From: Vibrio ponticus
Lineage (GTDB): Bacteria; Pseudomonadota; Gammaproteobacteria; Enterobacterales; Vibrionaceae
Length of the DNA: 64,000 nt
Direction of reading: 5' to 3'
Assembly: GCF_009938225.1 (NCBI RefSeq)
Contig: NZ_AP019657.1
Span: 2,294,001-2,358,000 of the forward strand
Below the pieces are notes generated by a model. The model did not search any database. It had not been told where the DNA came from and saw nothing but the letters and a program-made list of their open reading frames with translations. This document shows positions 1-8,594 of this stretch, piece after piece; the stretch's first letter is position 1; each line of letters begins with the position of its first letter. Made by a program: the position numbers and the translations under genes.

Positions 1-1330
1 TGAGACCTGCATTGAGCAACACTTCAATACGCTGACCATCACTGGTTTGCGCAGGCTCTTCAATGCGCTGGTTAACCATATTGGCTAACTCACGCTCTTC
101 ATTGGCAAGAGCTCGGTACTCTTTGAGTAGCTGACGGCTTGGTGAGACTAAAATCTTACCGCTGTAACCATCGACAATACCTTGCTTGCCATTGATGGTG
201 CTGAGGTTAAGGGTAACCCCCATTACGGCAGGAATACCAAGCGCACGTGACAAGATAGCCGCATGTGAATTCGCTGCACCTTCCAATGAAATCACAGCAA
301 GTAGCTGATCTTTAGGAATCGATGCTAATAACGAGGCGGTTAACTCACGCACGACTAAAATCACTGGCTGATCAAAAGTTTGTTGCTCTTGCTCGGTATT
401 ATTGAGGAAGTAAAGCAGTCGTTGACCTAACTCACGCACATCTTGCGCGCGTTCACGCAAATAACTGTCCGACATGCGAGCAAAACGGCTCGAATAGGTT
501 TCGACTACCTGACGCACAGCCCAATCTGCGCGATCGCCTTTCTGAATCTGCACTTTAAGATCTTTGCGTAGCATGGGATCATTAAGCAAGTGAGTAAACA
601 GATCGAATATGGCTAGCGTATCTTTATTGATTTCACTGTCGAGTTTCTTACGCATCCGACGAAAATCATTCAACGCCGCTTCGATAGCAAGAAGCAGCCA
701 CTCCTGTTCACGTTCGATATCTAACGTCGAGGCAGGACTAACATCCGAAAGTAAAGGCTGGCTATCGTCCCACCAGAATTGACCTATCGCTACACCTGAT
801 GACGCAGGAATGCCTCGAATTGCTTGTTGAGTCTTTTCTAGTCGCCATTGCCCTTGAGTCTGAGCATGCGCAATAATCACCGCTAGCTGAGCGGCCAACG
901 TCACCAAGAAGGACTCTTCCATCTCATTAAACAGACGTGGCTCTTTCTGCTGTACCACCAGCACTCCAAGAACCTGCTTGCGGTGAATGATCGGGGTACC
1001 TAAAAAGCTTTGGTAGACCTCTTCTCCAAGTTGAGAAAAGTATTTAAAGTTGGGATGTTTTGAGGCTTCAGCAAGGTTTAATGGTTCAGCGCTGCGTTTA
1101 ACTAACCCCACCAAACCTTCACTAAAGTTGATATGTATTTTATTGCCTTTAAAACGCAAGCCTTGAGTCGCCATCAACTCAAGACGCTGCATCTCTTCAT
1201 TCGCAAGGTAAATCGTGCAACATTCCGTGTGCATAGCAAGACAAGTTTGCTTAACCAAAAGTTGCAACGCTGCATGAACGTTTTCAACTCGTGAAACTTG
1301 TTCAACTATGTCCCTTAGTTGAGAAAGCAT
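1..1330 (-). CDS. ptsP: PtsP, phosphoenolpyruvate-protein phosphotransferase (enzyme I-Ntr), partial
   Basis: First enzyme of the nitrogen-related phosphotransferase chain: it takes phosphate from PEP and passes it to NPr (PtsO). About 443 N-terminal residues are present; the C-terminal PEP-binding domain lies beyond the left edge. The protein opens MLSQLRDIVEQVSRVENVH and has an N-terminal GAF domain (roughly residues 15-160), which marks PtsP rather than ordinary enzyme I. The phosphohistidine motif GAANSHAAI is encoded near base 270. The ATG at 1330 follows the rppH stop by only two bases, so the two genes are co-transcribed. The family assignment is clear; the missing end cannot be judged. 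Confidence 0.95.
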   Translation of the reverse strand, partial: MLSQLRDIVEQVSRVENVHAALQLLVKQTCLAMHTECCTIYLANEEMQRLELMATQGLRFKGNKIHINFSEGLVGLVKRSAEPLNLAEASKHPNFKYFSQLGEEVYQSFLGTPIIHRKQVLGVLVVQQKEPRLFNEMEESFLVTLAAQLAVIIAHAQTQGQWRLEKTQQAIRGIPASSGVAIGQFWWDDSQPLLSDVSPASTLDIEREQEWLLLAIEAALNDFRRMRKKLDSEINKDTLAIFDLFTHLLNDPMLRKDLKVQIQKGDRADWAVRQVVETYSSRFARMSDSYLRERAQDVRELGQRLLYFLNNTEQEQQTFDQPVILVVRELTASLLASIPKDQLLAVISLEGAANSHAAILSRALGIPAVMGVTLNLSTINGKQGIVDGYSGKILVSPSRQLLKEYRALANEERELANMVNQRIEEPAQTSDGQRIEVLLNAGL

Positions 1331-1332
1331 CT

Positions 1333-1851
1333 CTACCCTCTTCGTGATTTACGTTTGCCTTTAACTCGACGCTCTTTAAACGGCATTGCCATGGACGCGA
1401 ACTCTTTCATTGCGCGACGATAAACATCACGTTTAAAAGAGACCACTTGACGCACTGGATACCAATAACTCACCCAACGCCAACCATCAAATTCAGGGGA
1501 ATTACCACGCTGCATATTGATCTTAGCTTCATCACAATCTAAGCGCAGTAAAAACCATTTCTGTTTTTGGCCGATACAAACAGGTTTTGAATCCCAACGG
1601 ACAAGTCGTTTCGGTAATTTATACCTTAGCCAATGTCGGCTTGTCGCTATGATTTTCACGTCTTTACTAGTAAGACCCACCTCTTCATACAACTCTCTAA
1701 ACATGGCTTGTTCAGGTGTTTCACCGTCATCAATCCCACCTTGAGGAAATTGCCATGAATGTTGTCCGTATCGCTTAGCCCAGAAGACCTGACCATGGTT
1801 GTTACAGATTACAATACCCACATTTAAGCGGTAACCATCGCCATCTATCAC
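1333..1851 (-). CDS. rppH: RppH, RNA 5'-pyrophosphohydrolase
   Basis: Removes pyrophosphate from triphosphorylated mRNA 5' ends, which starts RNase E-dependent decay. The 172-residue length is usual. The Nudix box [20 protein letters not shown] is complete (residues 38-57), with the catalytic REUXEE glutamates present. The start [17 protein letters not shown] matches the family. It is the upstream gene of an rppH-ptsP unit and is transcribed divergently from mutH across the DnaA-box region, the same order as in E. coli. Confidence 0.97.
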   Translation of the reverse strand: MIDGDGYRLNVGIVICNNHGQVFWAKRYGQHSWQFPQGGIDDGETPEQAMFRELYEEVGLTSKDVKIIATSRHWLRYKLPKRLVRWDSKPVCIGQKQKWFLLRLDCDEAKINMQRGNSPEFDGWRWVSYWYPVRQVVSFKRDVYRRAMKEFASMAMPFKERRVKGKRKSRRG

Positions 1852-2470
1852 TGGCCAACCTCTAATAAATTCTTAATTGCAGTAATTTTTCCACATATCC
1901 CCAAGCGGAGCAAACTTACTAGTGTGACTAGCACAGAAATTATCGCCGAATCTTGCCATTCTGAATAACTATCGACCAAAAACGCCGTTATTCACAACGC
2001 GATGAGACCTACTCCACATTTATTCACCTTTTCTGTGTATAAGTATGTGAAAAAACACCAAACAAGCGATCATTTATTCATCATAGGTTATTTGCGCAAC
2101 AAACAACCACGTTCACAACCCAACAAAAAACCATGCAATACATATAGTTAAATAAAATAAGAAGTAACAAACCATACTGTTCATCAGCATGTATTTTAAG
2201 CCCAACCAAACTGCTCAAAGATCAACCACTCATTTATTTATCCACACCACCTCAAGCAAAAAAAGCTAAACTCTGAAAATTCAAGCAAAATCCCCCGCCA
2301 AAACCCCTGTTAATTCATACATAAGTTGCAAAATTAGCTATTTTTCATTCAATATCTGTGGATAACCTATTAATGAAGATCTTTTCATCACTCTGTACGA
2401 TCTTTCACCAGCTCCACATTTGGTGAGATTGCGTTAAAATAGTCCGCCAATAAGCCAATAAGTGTCACCA
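1852..2470. other. Candidate DARS2-type DnaA-reactivating region between rppH and mutH
   Basis: A 0.6 kb AT-rich gap with no credible gene. Six 9-mers match the DnaA-box consensus TTWTNCACA: 1887-1895 (+), 1988-1996 (+), 2034-2042 (-), 2046-2054 (-), 2238-2246 (+) and 2357-2365 (-). The last two are perfect TTATCCACA. A seventh at 2020-2028 matches 8 of 9. Boxes 2020, 2034 and 2046 pack into 35 bp, one facing the other two. In E. coli the DARS2 locus, which exchanges ADP for ATP on DnaA, lies in this same mutH-rppH(ygdP) gap. The equivalence is inferred from position plus box clustering. I did not find a clean IHF site. The promoters of rppH and mutH must also lie here. Confidence 0.65.
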
Positions 2471-3136
2471 ATGAAAGCTGAACCGAAGTCAGAACAAGAA
2501 CTCCTGCAACGCGCCACCGATATTGCCGGACTCACATTCCTTGAATTAGCTGAAGAAGCAGGGATAACAGTACCTGCAGATTTACGCCGCGATAAAGGCT
2601 GGGTTGGGCAGTTACTAGAATGGCATTTAGGCGCCACAGCAGGCAGCAAACCTCAACAAGACTTTGAGCAACTGGGTATTGAGCTCAAAACGATTCCAAT
2701 TGGTTACAACGGTAAGCCGTTAGAAACCACCTTTGTTTGCGTTGCTCCGCTGACAGGTGTGCATGGCTTAACTTGGCAACACAGTCATGTCCGTAACAAG
2801 CTTTCTCGCGTGTTATGGATACCGGTTGAAGGTGAGCGCGAAATCCCTCTGGCAGAGCGTCGTGTTGGTTCTCCACTGATTTGGTCACCAAGCGAGGAAG
2901 AAGAGCGACAACTGCAAACGGATTGGGAAGAACTGATGGAGCTCATCGTACTTGGTCAGGTTGAGAAAATTACCGCTCGACATGGCGAAGTGCTACAACT
3001 TCGACCAAAAGCGGCTAACAGCCGTGTACTTACCGAAGCTTACGGCGCCAGTGGTAAGCTAATAAAAACCTTACCGCGAGGCTTTTATTTGCGTACCCAA
3101 TTTACCGCACGCATCCTAGAGCAGAACTTTGCATAG
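2471..3136 (+). CDS. mutH: MutH, methyl-directed mismatch repair endonuclease
   Basis: Nicks the unmethylated strand at hemimethylated GATC sites after activation by MutS-MutL. From the ATG at 2471 the protein is 221 residues, close to the E. coli length of 229. The catalytic D...E-x-K pattern is visible in [17 protein letters not shown] at 2462 would add three residues, but [15 protein letters not shown] is the family-like start. It converges on the small minus-strand gene 9 bp away, with no obvious terminator between them. Confidence 0.96.
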   Translation: MKAEPKSEQELLQRATDIAGLTFLELAEEAGITVPADLRRDKGWVGQLLEWHLGATAGSKPQQDFEQLGIELKTIPIGYNGKPLETTFVCVAPLTGVHGLTWQHSHVRNKLSRVLWIPVEGEREIPLAERRVGSPLIWSPSEEEERQLQTDWEELMELIVLGQVEKITARHGEVLQLRPKAANSRVLTEAYGASGKLIKTLPRGFYLRTQFTARILEQNFA

Positions 3137-3145
3137 ACGGATTCA

Positions 3146-3457
3146 CTAGTGCTTAGTTACCGCGAGTTCAATATCATGGTATCTAGGCACATCTTCTGAA
3201 CCAAACTCATCGTAGCTATTGTGTAAACGCAAATAAGCGCGTTCAACATCAAGTCGATGCAGTTCTTCTTTCACTTGATCGAGTGAGGCATAATGAACCG
3301 GCTCTCCATCCTCACAAATCGGTTCTAATTTGTGTTTATACTCCACCGCTAATAAGTACTGTGAAAGATCGGAACAGCTGATCACAAACACTTTTGGTGG
3401 CTGATAGCTTTTCTTGTGAAAGCCATGAATCCACTTATCTAATTGCTTTCGGTGCAT
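3146..3457 (-). CDS. Conserved-type small protein, possibly DUF6482
   Basis: A 103-residue soluble, charged protein with no signal peptide or membrane segment. The middle (KVFVISCSDLSQYLLAVEY) looks like alternating beta strand and helix, and a VKEELHRLDVERAYLRLHN stretch follows. I tentatively relate it to the DUF6482 family of small gammaproteobacterial proteins, from memory of its general form only. It stands alone, with its own upstream gap shared with the divergent aldo/keto reductase gene. The function is unknown. Confidence 0.75.
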   Translation of the reverse strand: MHRKQLDKWIHGFHKKSYQPPKVFVISCSDLSQYLLAVEYKHKLEPICEDGEPVHYASLDQVKEELHRLDVERAYLRLHNSYDEFGSEDVPRYHDIELAVTKH

Positions 3458-3624
3458 ATCTCCCCCTCAGCTCTATTGTCGATAACTCACGAGCCATATC
3501 ACTATTATAGTTACAGAGCGTTATTTTGTGTTCTGTGCACTTTTAATCGCGGTAAATGCTCGCTTATATTGGATCATTAGGTAATTGTTACTCACTGGCT
3601 GAGCACATCAAAGCAAGGAAGATT

Positions 3625-4659
3625 ATGAAATATCACAAACTCCCGCATTCTAGTTTAGAAGTCAGCAAAATCTGTTTAGGCACGATGACGTTTGGTGAAC
3701 AAAACTCACAATCTGATGCATTCAATCAACTCGATTATGCGTTCGAACGTGGGGTCAATTTCATTGATACCGCAGAGATGTATCCGGTACCACCAAAACA
3801 ACAAACCCAAGGCGCGACAGAAGCGTACATTGGCAACTGGTTAGAAAAGTCTGGCAAACGAGAAAAAGTGATCCTTGCCACCAAAGTCGCCGGACCACGC
3901 AATGTGCCTTATATTCGTGACAACATGAAGCTCGACCGCCGCAATATTCATCAAGCCATTGATGATAGCTTGGCAAGGCTAAAAACCGACTATATCGACT
4001 TATATCAAATCCATTGGCCACAACGTGAAACCAATACATTTGGTCAGCTAAACTACCCTTACCCTGATAGCCAGCAAGAAGTGACGTTAATTGAAACGCT
4101 CGAAGCGATGGCGGAATTAATGAAAGCAGGGAAAATTCGCTACATTGGCGTCTCAAATGAAACACCTTGGGGGGTAATGAGCCTGCTCAAATTAGCAGAG
4201 AAACACGATCTACCAAGAATTGTTTCGATTCAAAACCCATACAATTTACTCAATCGCAGTTTTGAAGTCGGTCTGTCTGAGATTAGCCACTATGAAGGCG
4301 TGGAATTACTGGCTTATTCACCACTTGCTTTTGGTTGCCTGAGTGGTAAATATCTCAATGGTCAGCGCCCTGAAGGTGCGCGCTGTTCGTTGTTTGAACG
4401 CTTTGTGCGCTACTTTACTCCGCAAGGAATTGCCGCAACACAAGCTTATGTCGACTTAGCCCATCGTCATGGAATCGATCCTGCACAGATGGCACTCGCC
4501 TTTATTAACCAGCGTCCATTCGTTGCCGCAAATATCATTGGCGCGACAACGATGGCGCAACTGAAAGATAATATCGATAGTATCGAAATAACGTTAAGTG
4601 ATGAATTACTAAAAGATATCCAGGAGGTTGGTACCACTTATTCCAACCCCTGTCCGTAA
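3625..4659 (+). CDS. tas: Tas-like NADP(H)-dependent aldo/keto reductase
   Basis: Cytosolic oxidoreductase of the aldo/keto reductase superfamily, probably NADPH-dependent; the physiological substrate is not known. From ATG 3625 (preceded by AAGGAAG) it is 344 residues, matching E. coli Tas (346). A longer reading from 3556 lacks family similarity at its start. Visible motifs are the N-terminal CLGTMTFGEQNSQ, the catalytic Asp/Tyr segment GVNFIDTAEMYP, the catalytic Lys in ILATKVAGP, and the His motif LYQIHWPQRETNTFG that is characteristic of Tas-type members. A hairpin follows the stop codon. Confidence 0.9.
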   Translation: MKYHKLPHSSLEVSKICLGTMTFGEQNSQSDAFNQLDYAFERGVNFIDTAEMYPVPPKQQTQGATEAYIGNWLEKSGKREKVILATKVAGPRNVPYIRDNMKLDRRNIHQAIDDSLARLKTDYIDLYQIHWPQRETNTFGQLNYPYPDSQQEVTLIETLEAMAELMKAGKIRYIGVSNETPWGVMSLLKLAEKHDLPRIVSIQNPYNLLNRSFEVGLSEISHYEGVELLAYSPLAFGCLSGKYLNGQRPEGARCSLFERFVRYFTPQGIAATQAYVDLAHRHGIDPAQMALAFINQRPFVAANIIGATTMAQLKDNIDSIEITLSDELLKDIQEVGTTYSNPCP

Positions 4660-4660
4660 T

Positions 4661-4700
4661 AAGTTGCTGGGAGGGAGATATCACTTCCCTCCCAAAACTT
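4661..4700. terminator. Hairpin between convergent tas and DUF1127 genes
   Basis: Arms TGGGAGGGA (4668-4676) and TCCCTCCCA (4686-4694) form a perfect 9-bp stem that AAGTT/AACTT can extend at the base. Neither strand has a long T run, so termination may be weak. Confidence 0.5.
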
Positions 4701-4950
4701 ACGTCGGTATTCGCAGCGTTAAAACCCGACGAAGATGACGAATACGACGTTCAGCTTTTACTTTAGGTGCGACACTGTTACCTAGTGGACGCCCTTCGGT
4801 ATCTAAACCGATATCTCGCAACAGATGCTCATTCATCCACGGAAGTTCGTGGGCACTACGACGCACCTTTTTTCGCCAAGCTCGTTCTTCACGACGTATG
4901 TCTGCTCTCACAAGTAAAGTGGCAACTTTTAGGTAAATTGATTGGTTCAT
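4699..4950 (-). CDS. DUF1127 domain protein (YjiS-like)
   Basis: An 83-residue, very basic protein with the DUF1127 signature in its centre (RRSAHELPWMNEHLLRDIGL). This arginine-rich small-protein family is linked in other bacteria to RNA-related, phosphate or stress phenotypes; the molecular role here is unknown. The N-terminus (MNQSIYLKVATLLVRADIRREE) is helical. It lies 107 bp downstream of the possible 44-codon ORF on the same strand and could share its transcript. Confidence 0.88.
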   Translation of the reverse strand: MNQSIYLKVATLLVRADIRREERAWRKKVRRSAHELPWMNEHLLRDIGLDTEGRPLGNSVAPKVKAERRIRHLRRVLTLRIPT

Positions 4951-5057
4951 GGTTTTCTCCAGTCAAGATTAGAGCTGGGAAAATAGCAACCGAGAAAAAT
5001 CTAACTATTGAGGTAATCGGCTACTTTTTCCGCAGCCAATTAAAAACAGGTTACGGA

Positions 5058-5192
5058 TTAGATAATTGCATGCGCGGGTTTGCGATCGCCTTGACAGATT
5101 AAGGCGTTGGTCGCAGAGCCCTTAACCACAATAGTGGTGTTTACTGGGGCAACAGGGGCACACAGATTTTGCATAACAATCAATGGTTTCAT
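5058..5192 (-). CDS. Candidate small ORF, 44 residues
   Basis: An ATG at 5192 is preceded at six bases by TAAGGAGG, a near-perfect Shine-Dalgarno and one of the strongest in the window. The frame gives 44 codons, beginning MKPLIVMQNLCAPVAPVNTT and ending DRKPAHAII. The product has two cysteines (residues 11 and 33) and a mildly hydrophobic middle. I do not recognise it. The ribosome site, and its place upstream of the DUF1127 gene on the same strand, are the only support. Chance cannot be excluded. Confidence 0.45.
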   Translation of the reverse strand: MKPLIVMQNLCAPVAPVNTTIVVKGSATNALICQGDRKPAHAII

Positions 5193-5403
5193 CGTGCGCC
5201 TCCTTACAATTATTTAATCCAATTTCGAATGGGTATGAGCCGAAACTCATGGTTAAATTCTAAGCAAATGAGATTAATATTCAACCAACTTTTAACAATT
5301 AAAACCAAAACAAATTTTTAACCTAAAAATAACTTAATTGCATGTAAGTTTATAAGATATTCCTCTTGGAAATATGCAACAACCAACCCAATTGTTTTAT
5401 AAA
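5193..5403. other. AT-rich gap, no gene seen
   Basis: About 210 bp between the small-ORF start and the terminator of the arcB-lipoprotein unit. It probably holds the promoter of the minus-strand small ORF/DUF1127 unit. No convincing open frame or operator was seen. Confidence 0.4.
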
Positions 5404-5432
5404 CAAAAAAGCCAACCTTATCGGTTGGCTTA
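5404..5432 (-). terminator. Terminator of arcB-lipoprotein unit
   Basis: Stem AAGCCAACC/GGTTGGCTT with a 5-base loop. On the minus strand it is followed by a T run (complement of 5404-5410). It lies 25 bp past the lipoprotein stop codon. Confidence 0.85.
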
Positions 5433-5456
5433 ACTTTCAGCGAGAAAAGAGACTTT

Positions 5457-5903
5457 CTAGTAGACAGTGTCGATCTTAACTTGTTTCTCAACCATCCACT
5501 CTTGCTTATCTTGGTGCTCGGTCTGCACTGCGACATCAACTGGTTGAGTCGGATCTAATTCAAACTGCCAAACAAACACCAATTCCCACTGATTTTCATT
5601 GTGAGTGCGGAGTTCTAGGTCATCGCCATCAATCAACCAAGTCTCTTCACCTTGACGCAGAGTGATACTCTTTATCTCTAAATCTGCTGGTAACGCTGAA
5701 GATGACTCTAAGTAAAGTGCACCATGTAAGTTCTGTTCCTGTAACTCACCGATTGTTGGCATCTTGTTGAGCCACAAGTTACTGGTTAGTTGCACTTGAG
5801 CATTATTTATCGTCACTTGCTCATCTTGCTCCCACCCCACTTGAGGCGAAGAGCAACCTGCTAATAGGGCAAGAGTCAGTGAAACAGCAGCAAATTTTTT
5901 CAT
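5457..5903 (-). CDS. Predicted lipoprotein downstream of arcB
   Basis: A 148-residue exported lipoprotein. The signal peptide is MKKFAAVSLTLALLAGC, with the lipobox LAGC and the acylated cysteine at position 17. The mature part is acidic and beta-rich, with two similar-looking segments around residues 40-80 and 95-135. I do not recognise a named family. Its ATG is 4 bases past the arcB stop and both end at one terminator, so it is almost certainly translated from the arcB transcript. The sequence shows nothing that ties it to ArcB signalling beyond this linkage. Confidence 0.88.
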   Translation of the reverse strand: MKKFAAVSLTLALLAGCSSPQVGWEQDEQVTINNAQVQLTSNLWLNKMPTIGELQEQNLHGALYLESSSALPADLEIKSITLRQGEETWLIDGDDLELRTHNENQWELVFVWQFELDPTQPVDVAVQTEHQDKQEWMVEKQVKIDTVY

Positions 5904-5907
5904 AATC

Positions 5908-8253
5908 TTACCTCTGGGCTAGCCATTCTTTGAGTATCTGAATATCGCTTTGGTATTCTTTCTTAATTTCATCGACCCAATCATCAATATTCTCCCACCA
6001 CGCTGGCAGATCCGGTGACTGCGCTTTTTGCGCCACACTTTGAATATGTTTTAGACCAATTGAGCCGGCGGCACCTTTTATTTTATGCGCTTCAGAGACA
6101 ATGCCTTCTTGATCTTTGGCAACCATATTGGAATCAAGTAATTCAATATAACCTGGCATCATATCTTCAAACATAGCAATGCTCTCAAGCACAGGCTTAG
6201 TGCCCACAATGCCAACATAAGACTCTAGCATATCGAGATCGAGAATGGTCTGATAAACCTCTCCTGTATCCACAACGTGTTCAGGCTCTGGCAAATGCGG
6301 CATAGGCTCATAGGGTTTATGGTCACCAAACAGAGCGATAACCTCTTGCACTGCGGCAACTGAAAGTGGCTTACTCAGAGCCTCATCCATGCCTTGCTCA
6401 TAATATTCTTGCTTATTCTTCACCACATTAGCGGTTAATGCCACCAGCGGTGGCAATTGCGAGTAGAGTTCGCGGAAATGCCTTGCAACATCAAACCCGG
6501 TCATATCGGGCAGTTGAATATCTAAGAACACTAGATCATACAATTCCGGATCAAACATCTCGAGCGCTTCTTGCCCAGTCATCGCCACAGATACTTCATG
6601 CCCCATGCTTTCCAGCAAAGAGCGTGCAACCGTAATATTCAGCTCAATATCTTCCACCATAAAGATATTCAATTCACGCTCTGATAGCTGAACTTCGACT
6701 TTGGCGATTTCAGTTTCTTCCGCAAGCGGCACACAAATGGTGACGGTGAAGGTGCTACCAAATCCTTCTTCGCTACTCACCGTAATATCACCATGCATCA
6801 TCTCAATCAGTTGTTTCGACACCGCTAAGCCAATACCCGTACCTACTGCATGCAAGTTATCTTTGTCAGATTTCACTTGATAGTACATGGCAAAAATATT
6901 GTCTAATTCAGAATCAGGAATACCAACCCCGGTATCTTCAACTTCTAAAGTGATATAAGCATGCTCATTCTCAACGTATGAACTGACCGAAAGTACGACA
7001 CCGCCTTCTTTGGTAAACTTCATCGCATTACTGATCAAATTCCACAGTACTTGGCGCAGTCGCGTTGCATCAACGCTAATCGCTGTTGGCAGATCATTGA
7101 GTCGCTCTAAATTAAAACGCAGCCCCTTTTGTTCTGCCATCAAGGCAGCAATGCTCTCAATTTCAACCACAAAATCTTCAAAGTTAAGCGGGGCTGGATA
7201 AAGCTCTAACTTACGGCGATCAAACTTATCCATATCAATAATGTCATTAAAAATATTACCTAGGGTAATAGCACTGACATTAATGGTTTGCATGTGTTTG
7301 CGCTGCTCATCGGTCATCGGCGTATCGAGCAACATACGGCTTAAACCAACAATACCGTTTAACGGAGTTCTAAGTTCATGGCTAATTGTCGAGATAAACG
7401 TCGTCTTATCACGACTCGCCTTCTCTAATGACTCTTCATGGCGTTTACGTTCGGTAATATCGCGTCCAAAACCGACGAGACCTAAATGACGACCATCTTT
7501 GCTGTAAAACGGCACTTTCCGCAGTTCAAAATAAATCTTACGACCGTCAGGGTACTCTAGCCATTGTTCGTAAGTTATCGCTTGGTTGTCAGCAAATACC
7601 GCATCATCGGTCTCGACAATTTGTTGCGCCACTTCTTTGCTATAGACCTCCCAAGGCGTGAGCCCGACAAGTTGCGATTCTTTTTTGCCCGTCAACTCTT
7701 CCATGGCGCGGTTACAACCCGAGAAAACACCTTCCGCATTACGGTAATAAATCAAGTCTGGTGAAGCATCGATAAATGAACGCAGCAGTGCGGTACGCTC
7801 GGCGAGTTCCATTTGAGTACGCTCGCGCTGATAAACCTCATTCTCTAGGTCTTTCATCGCTTCTTCGCGTCCCTCTTCTGCTTTAATGCGCTCCTCAATT
7901 TCCTGATTAAGCTTTTCAATATTGAGCTGCAATTGCTGATTCAGTTCCAAATCACGCGAGCGCATCACTTTCAGTTTCGAGACTAACTTAGACAAGCGTT
8001 GACGCGACTCTTCAAGTTGGTCAACCACCACGGAAAGAAAGTAAACCGCCCACGGCGTAATCACTAAGCCAAAGAAAACAGAACGGACAATATCGATATT
8101 ATCGACAGAGCCACTTAAAAACAGGGTGATCCCGACTTGAACAACTACTGCAAGCGAGATAAGAGCAAGAGCCAGAAGAATAGAGAAACGCAAAATACCG
8201 AGCTTGACCAATAGGTCAACGTAGTATTGAGCAAGGTTCTTGATGGTTTTCAT
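5908..8253 (-). CDS. arcB: ArcB, tripartite anoxic redox sensor kinase
   Basis: Inner-membrane histidine kinase that senses quinone redox state and phosphorylates ArcA. It is 781 residues. Domain order: two membrane helices (about 22-45 and 55-77), a coiled coil (about 80-150), a PAS domain (about 155-270), HisKA with H292 in SHELRTPLNG, HATPase with DTGVGIP and GTGIGLAVSK, a receiver with D578 in LDIQLPDM, and a C-terminal Hpt domain with H723 in AHKIKGAAGSIG. All three phosphorelay residues are present. The partner arcA is in the same window, about 53 kb away. A GGAG lies 8 bases before the ATG. Confidence 0.98.
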   Translation of the reverse strand: MKTIKNLAQYYVDLLVKLGILRFSILLALALISLAVVVQVGITLFLSGSVDNIDIVRSVFFGLVITPWAVYFLSVVVDQLEESRQRLSKLVSKLKVMRSRDLELNQQLQLNIEKLNQEIEERIKAEEGREEAMKDLENEVYQRERTQMELAERTALLRSFIDASPDLIYYRNAEGVFSGCNRAMEELTGKKESQLVGLTPWEVYSKEVAQQIVETDDAVFADNQAITYEQWLEYPDGRKIYFELRKVPFYSKDGRHLGLVGFGRDITERKRHEESLEKASRDKTTFISTISHELRTPLNGIVGLSRMLLDTPMTDEQRKHMQTINVSAITLGNIFNDIIDMDKFDRRKLELYPAPLNFEDFVVEIESIAALMAEQKGLRFNLERLNDLPTAISVDATRLRQVLWNLISNAMKFTKEGGVVLSVSSYVENEHAYITLEVEDTGVGIPDSELDNIFAMYYQVKSDKDNLHAVGTGIGLAVSKQLIEMMHGDITVSSEEGFGSTFTVTICVPLAEETEIAKVEVQLSERELNIFMVEDIELNITVARSLLESMGHEVSVAMTGQEALEMFDPELYDLVFLDIQLPDMTGFDVARHFRELYSQLPPLVALTANVVKNKQEYYEQGMDEALSKPLSVAAVQEVIALFGDHKPYEPMPHLPEPEHVVDTGEVYQTILDLDMLESYVGIVGTKPVLESIAMFEDMMPGYIELLDSNMVAKDQEGIVSEAHKIKGAAGSIGLKHIQSVAQKAQSPDLPAWWENIDDWVDEIKKEYQSDIQILKEWLAQR

Positions 8254-8594
8254 TAAGCGCTCCGAGCGACAAAAGGGCAGCAGCTATCGCCATAAAGTTC
8301 CGCTGCTGGATTTAGAATAGTAAATAGCGATATATAGCAACATATTACCTGCTTTAATGAAACACAGCTAAGTAATCCCCAACAACATTAGGCTTAATTA
8401 TTGGATGTGTGACCTAAGCAGGCTTGCCTATTGGAAATGAGGATGGATGTCGATAAGTGATTGTCGAAAAAGCAAACCATCTGTTGATGACAGCTCAATC
8501 GTCAGGCAATGATACGCCAGGGACGAAAAGAAAACGGGGAAGATAACAGCACCATCAGTGGGTGTTGATGGTGCTTGGAGTCAAGAGATAAGTG
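8254..8594. other. Gap upstream of arcB
   Basis: 341 bp without a gene. It must carry the arcB promoter on the minus strand and holds the yhcC terminator hairpin at its far end (8548-8575). I saw no clear operator. Confidence 0.5.
8536..8575 (-). terminator. Terminator of yhcC
   Basis: Perfect 10-bp stem AGCACCATCA/TGATGGTGCT (8548-8557 and 8566-8575). On the minus strand a pyrimidine-rich, T-containing tail follows. It lies 20 bp after the yhcC stop codon. Confidence 0.6.
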
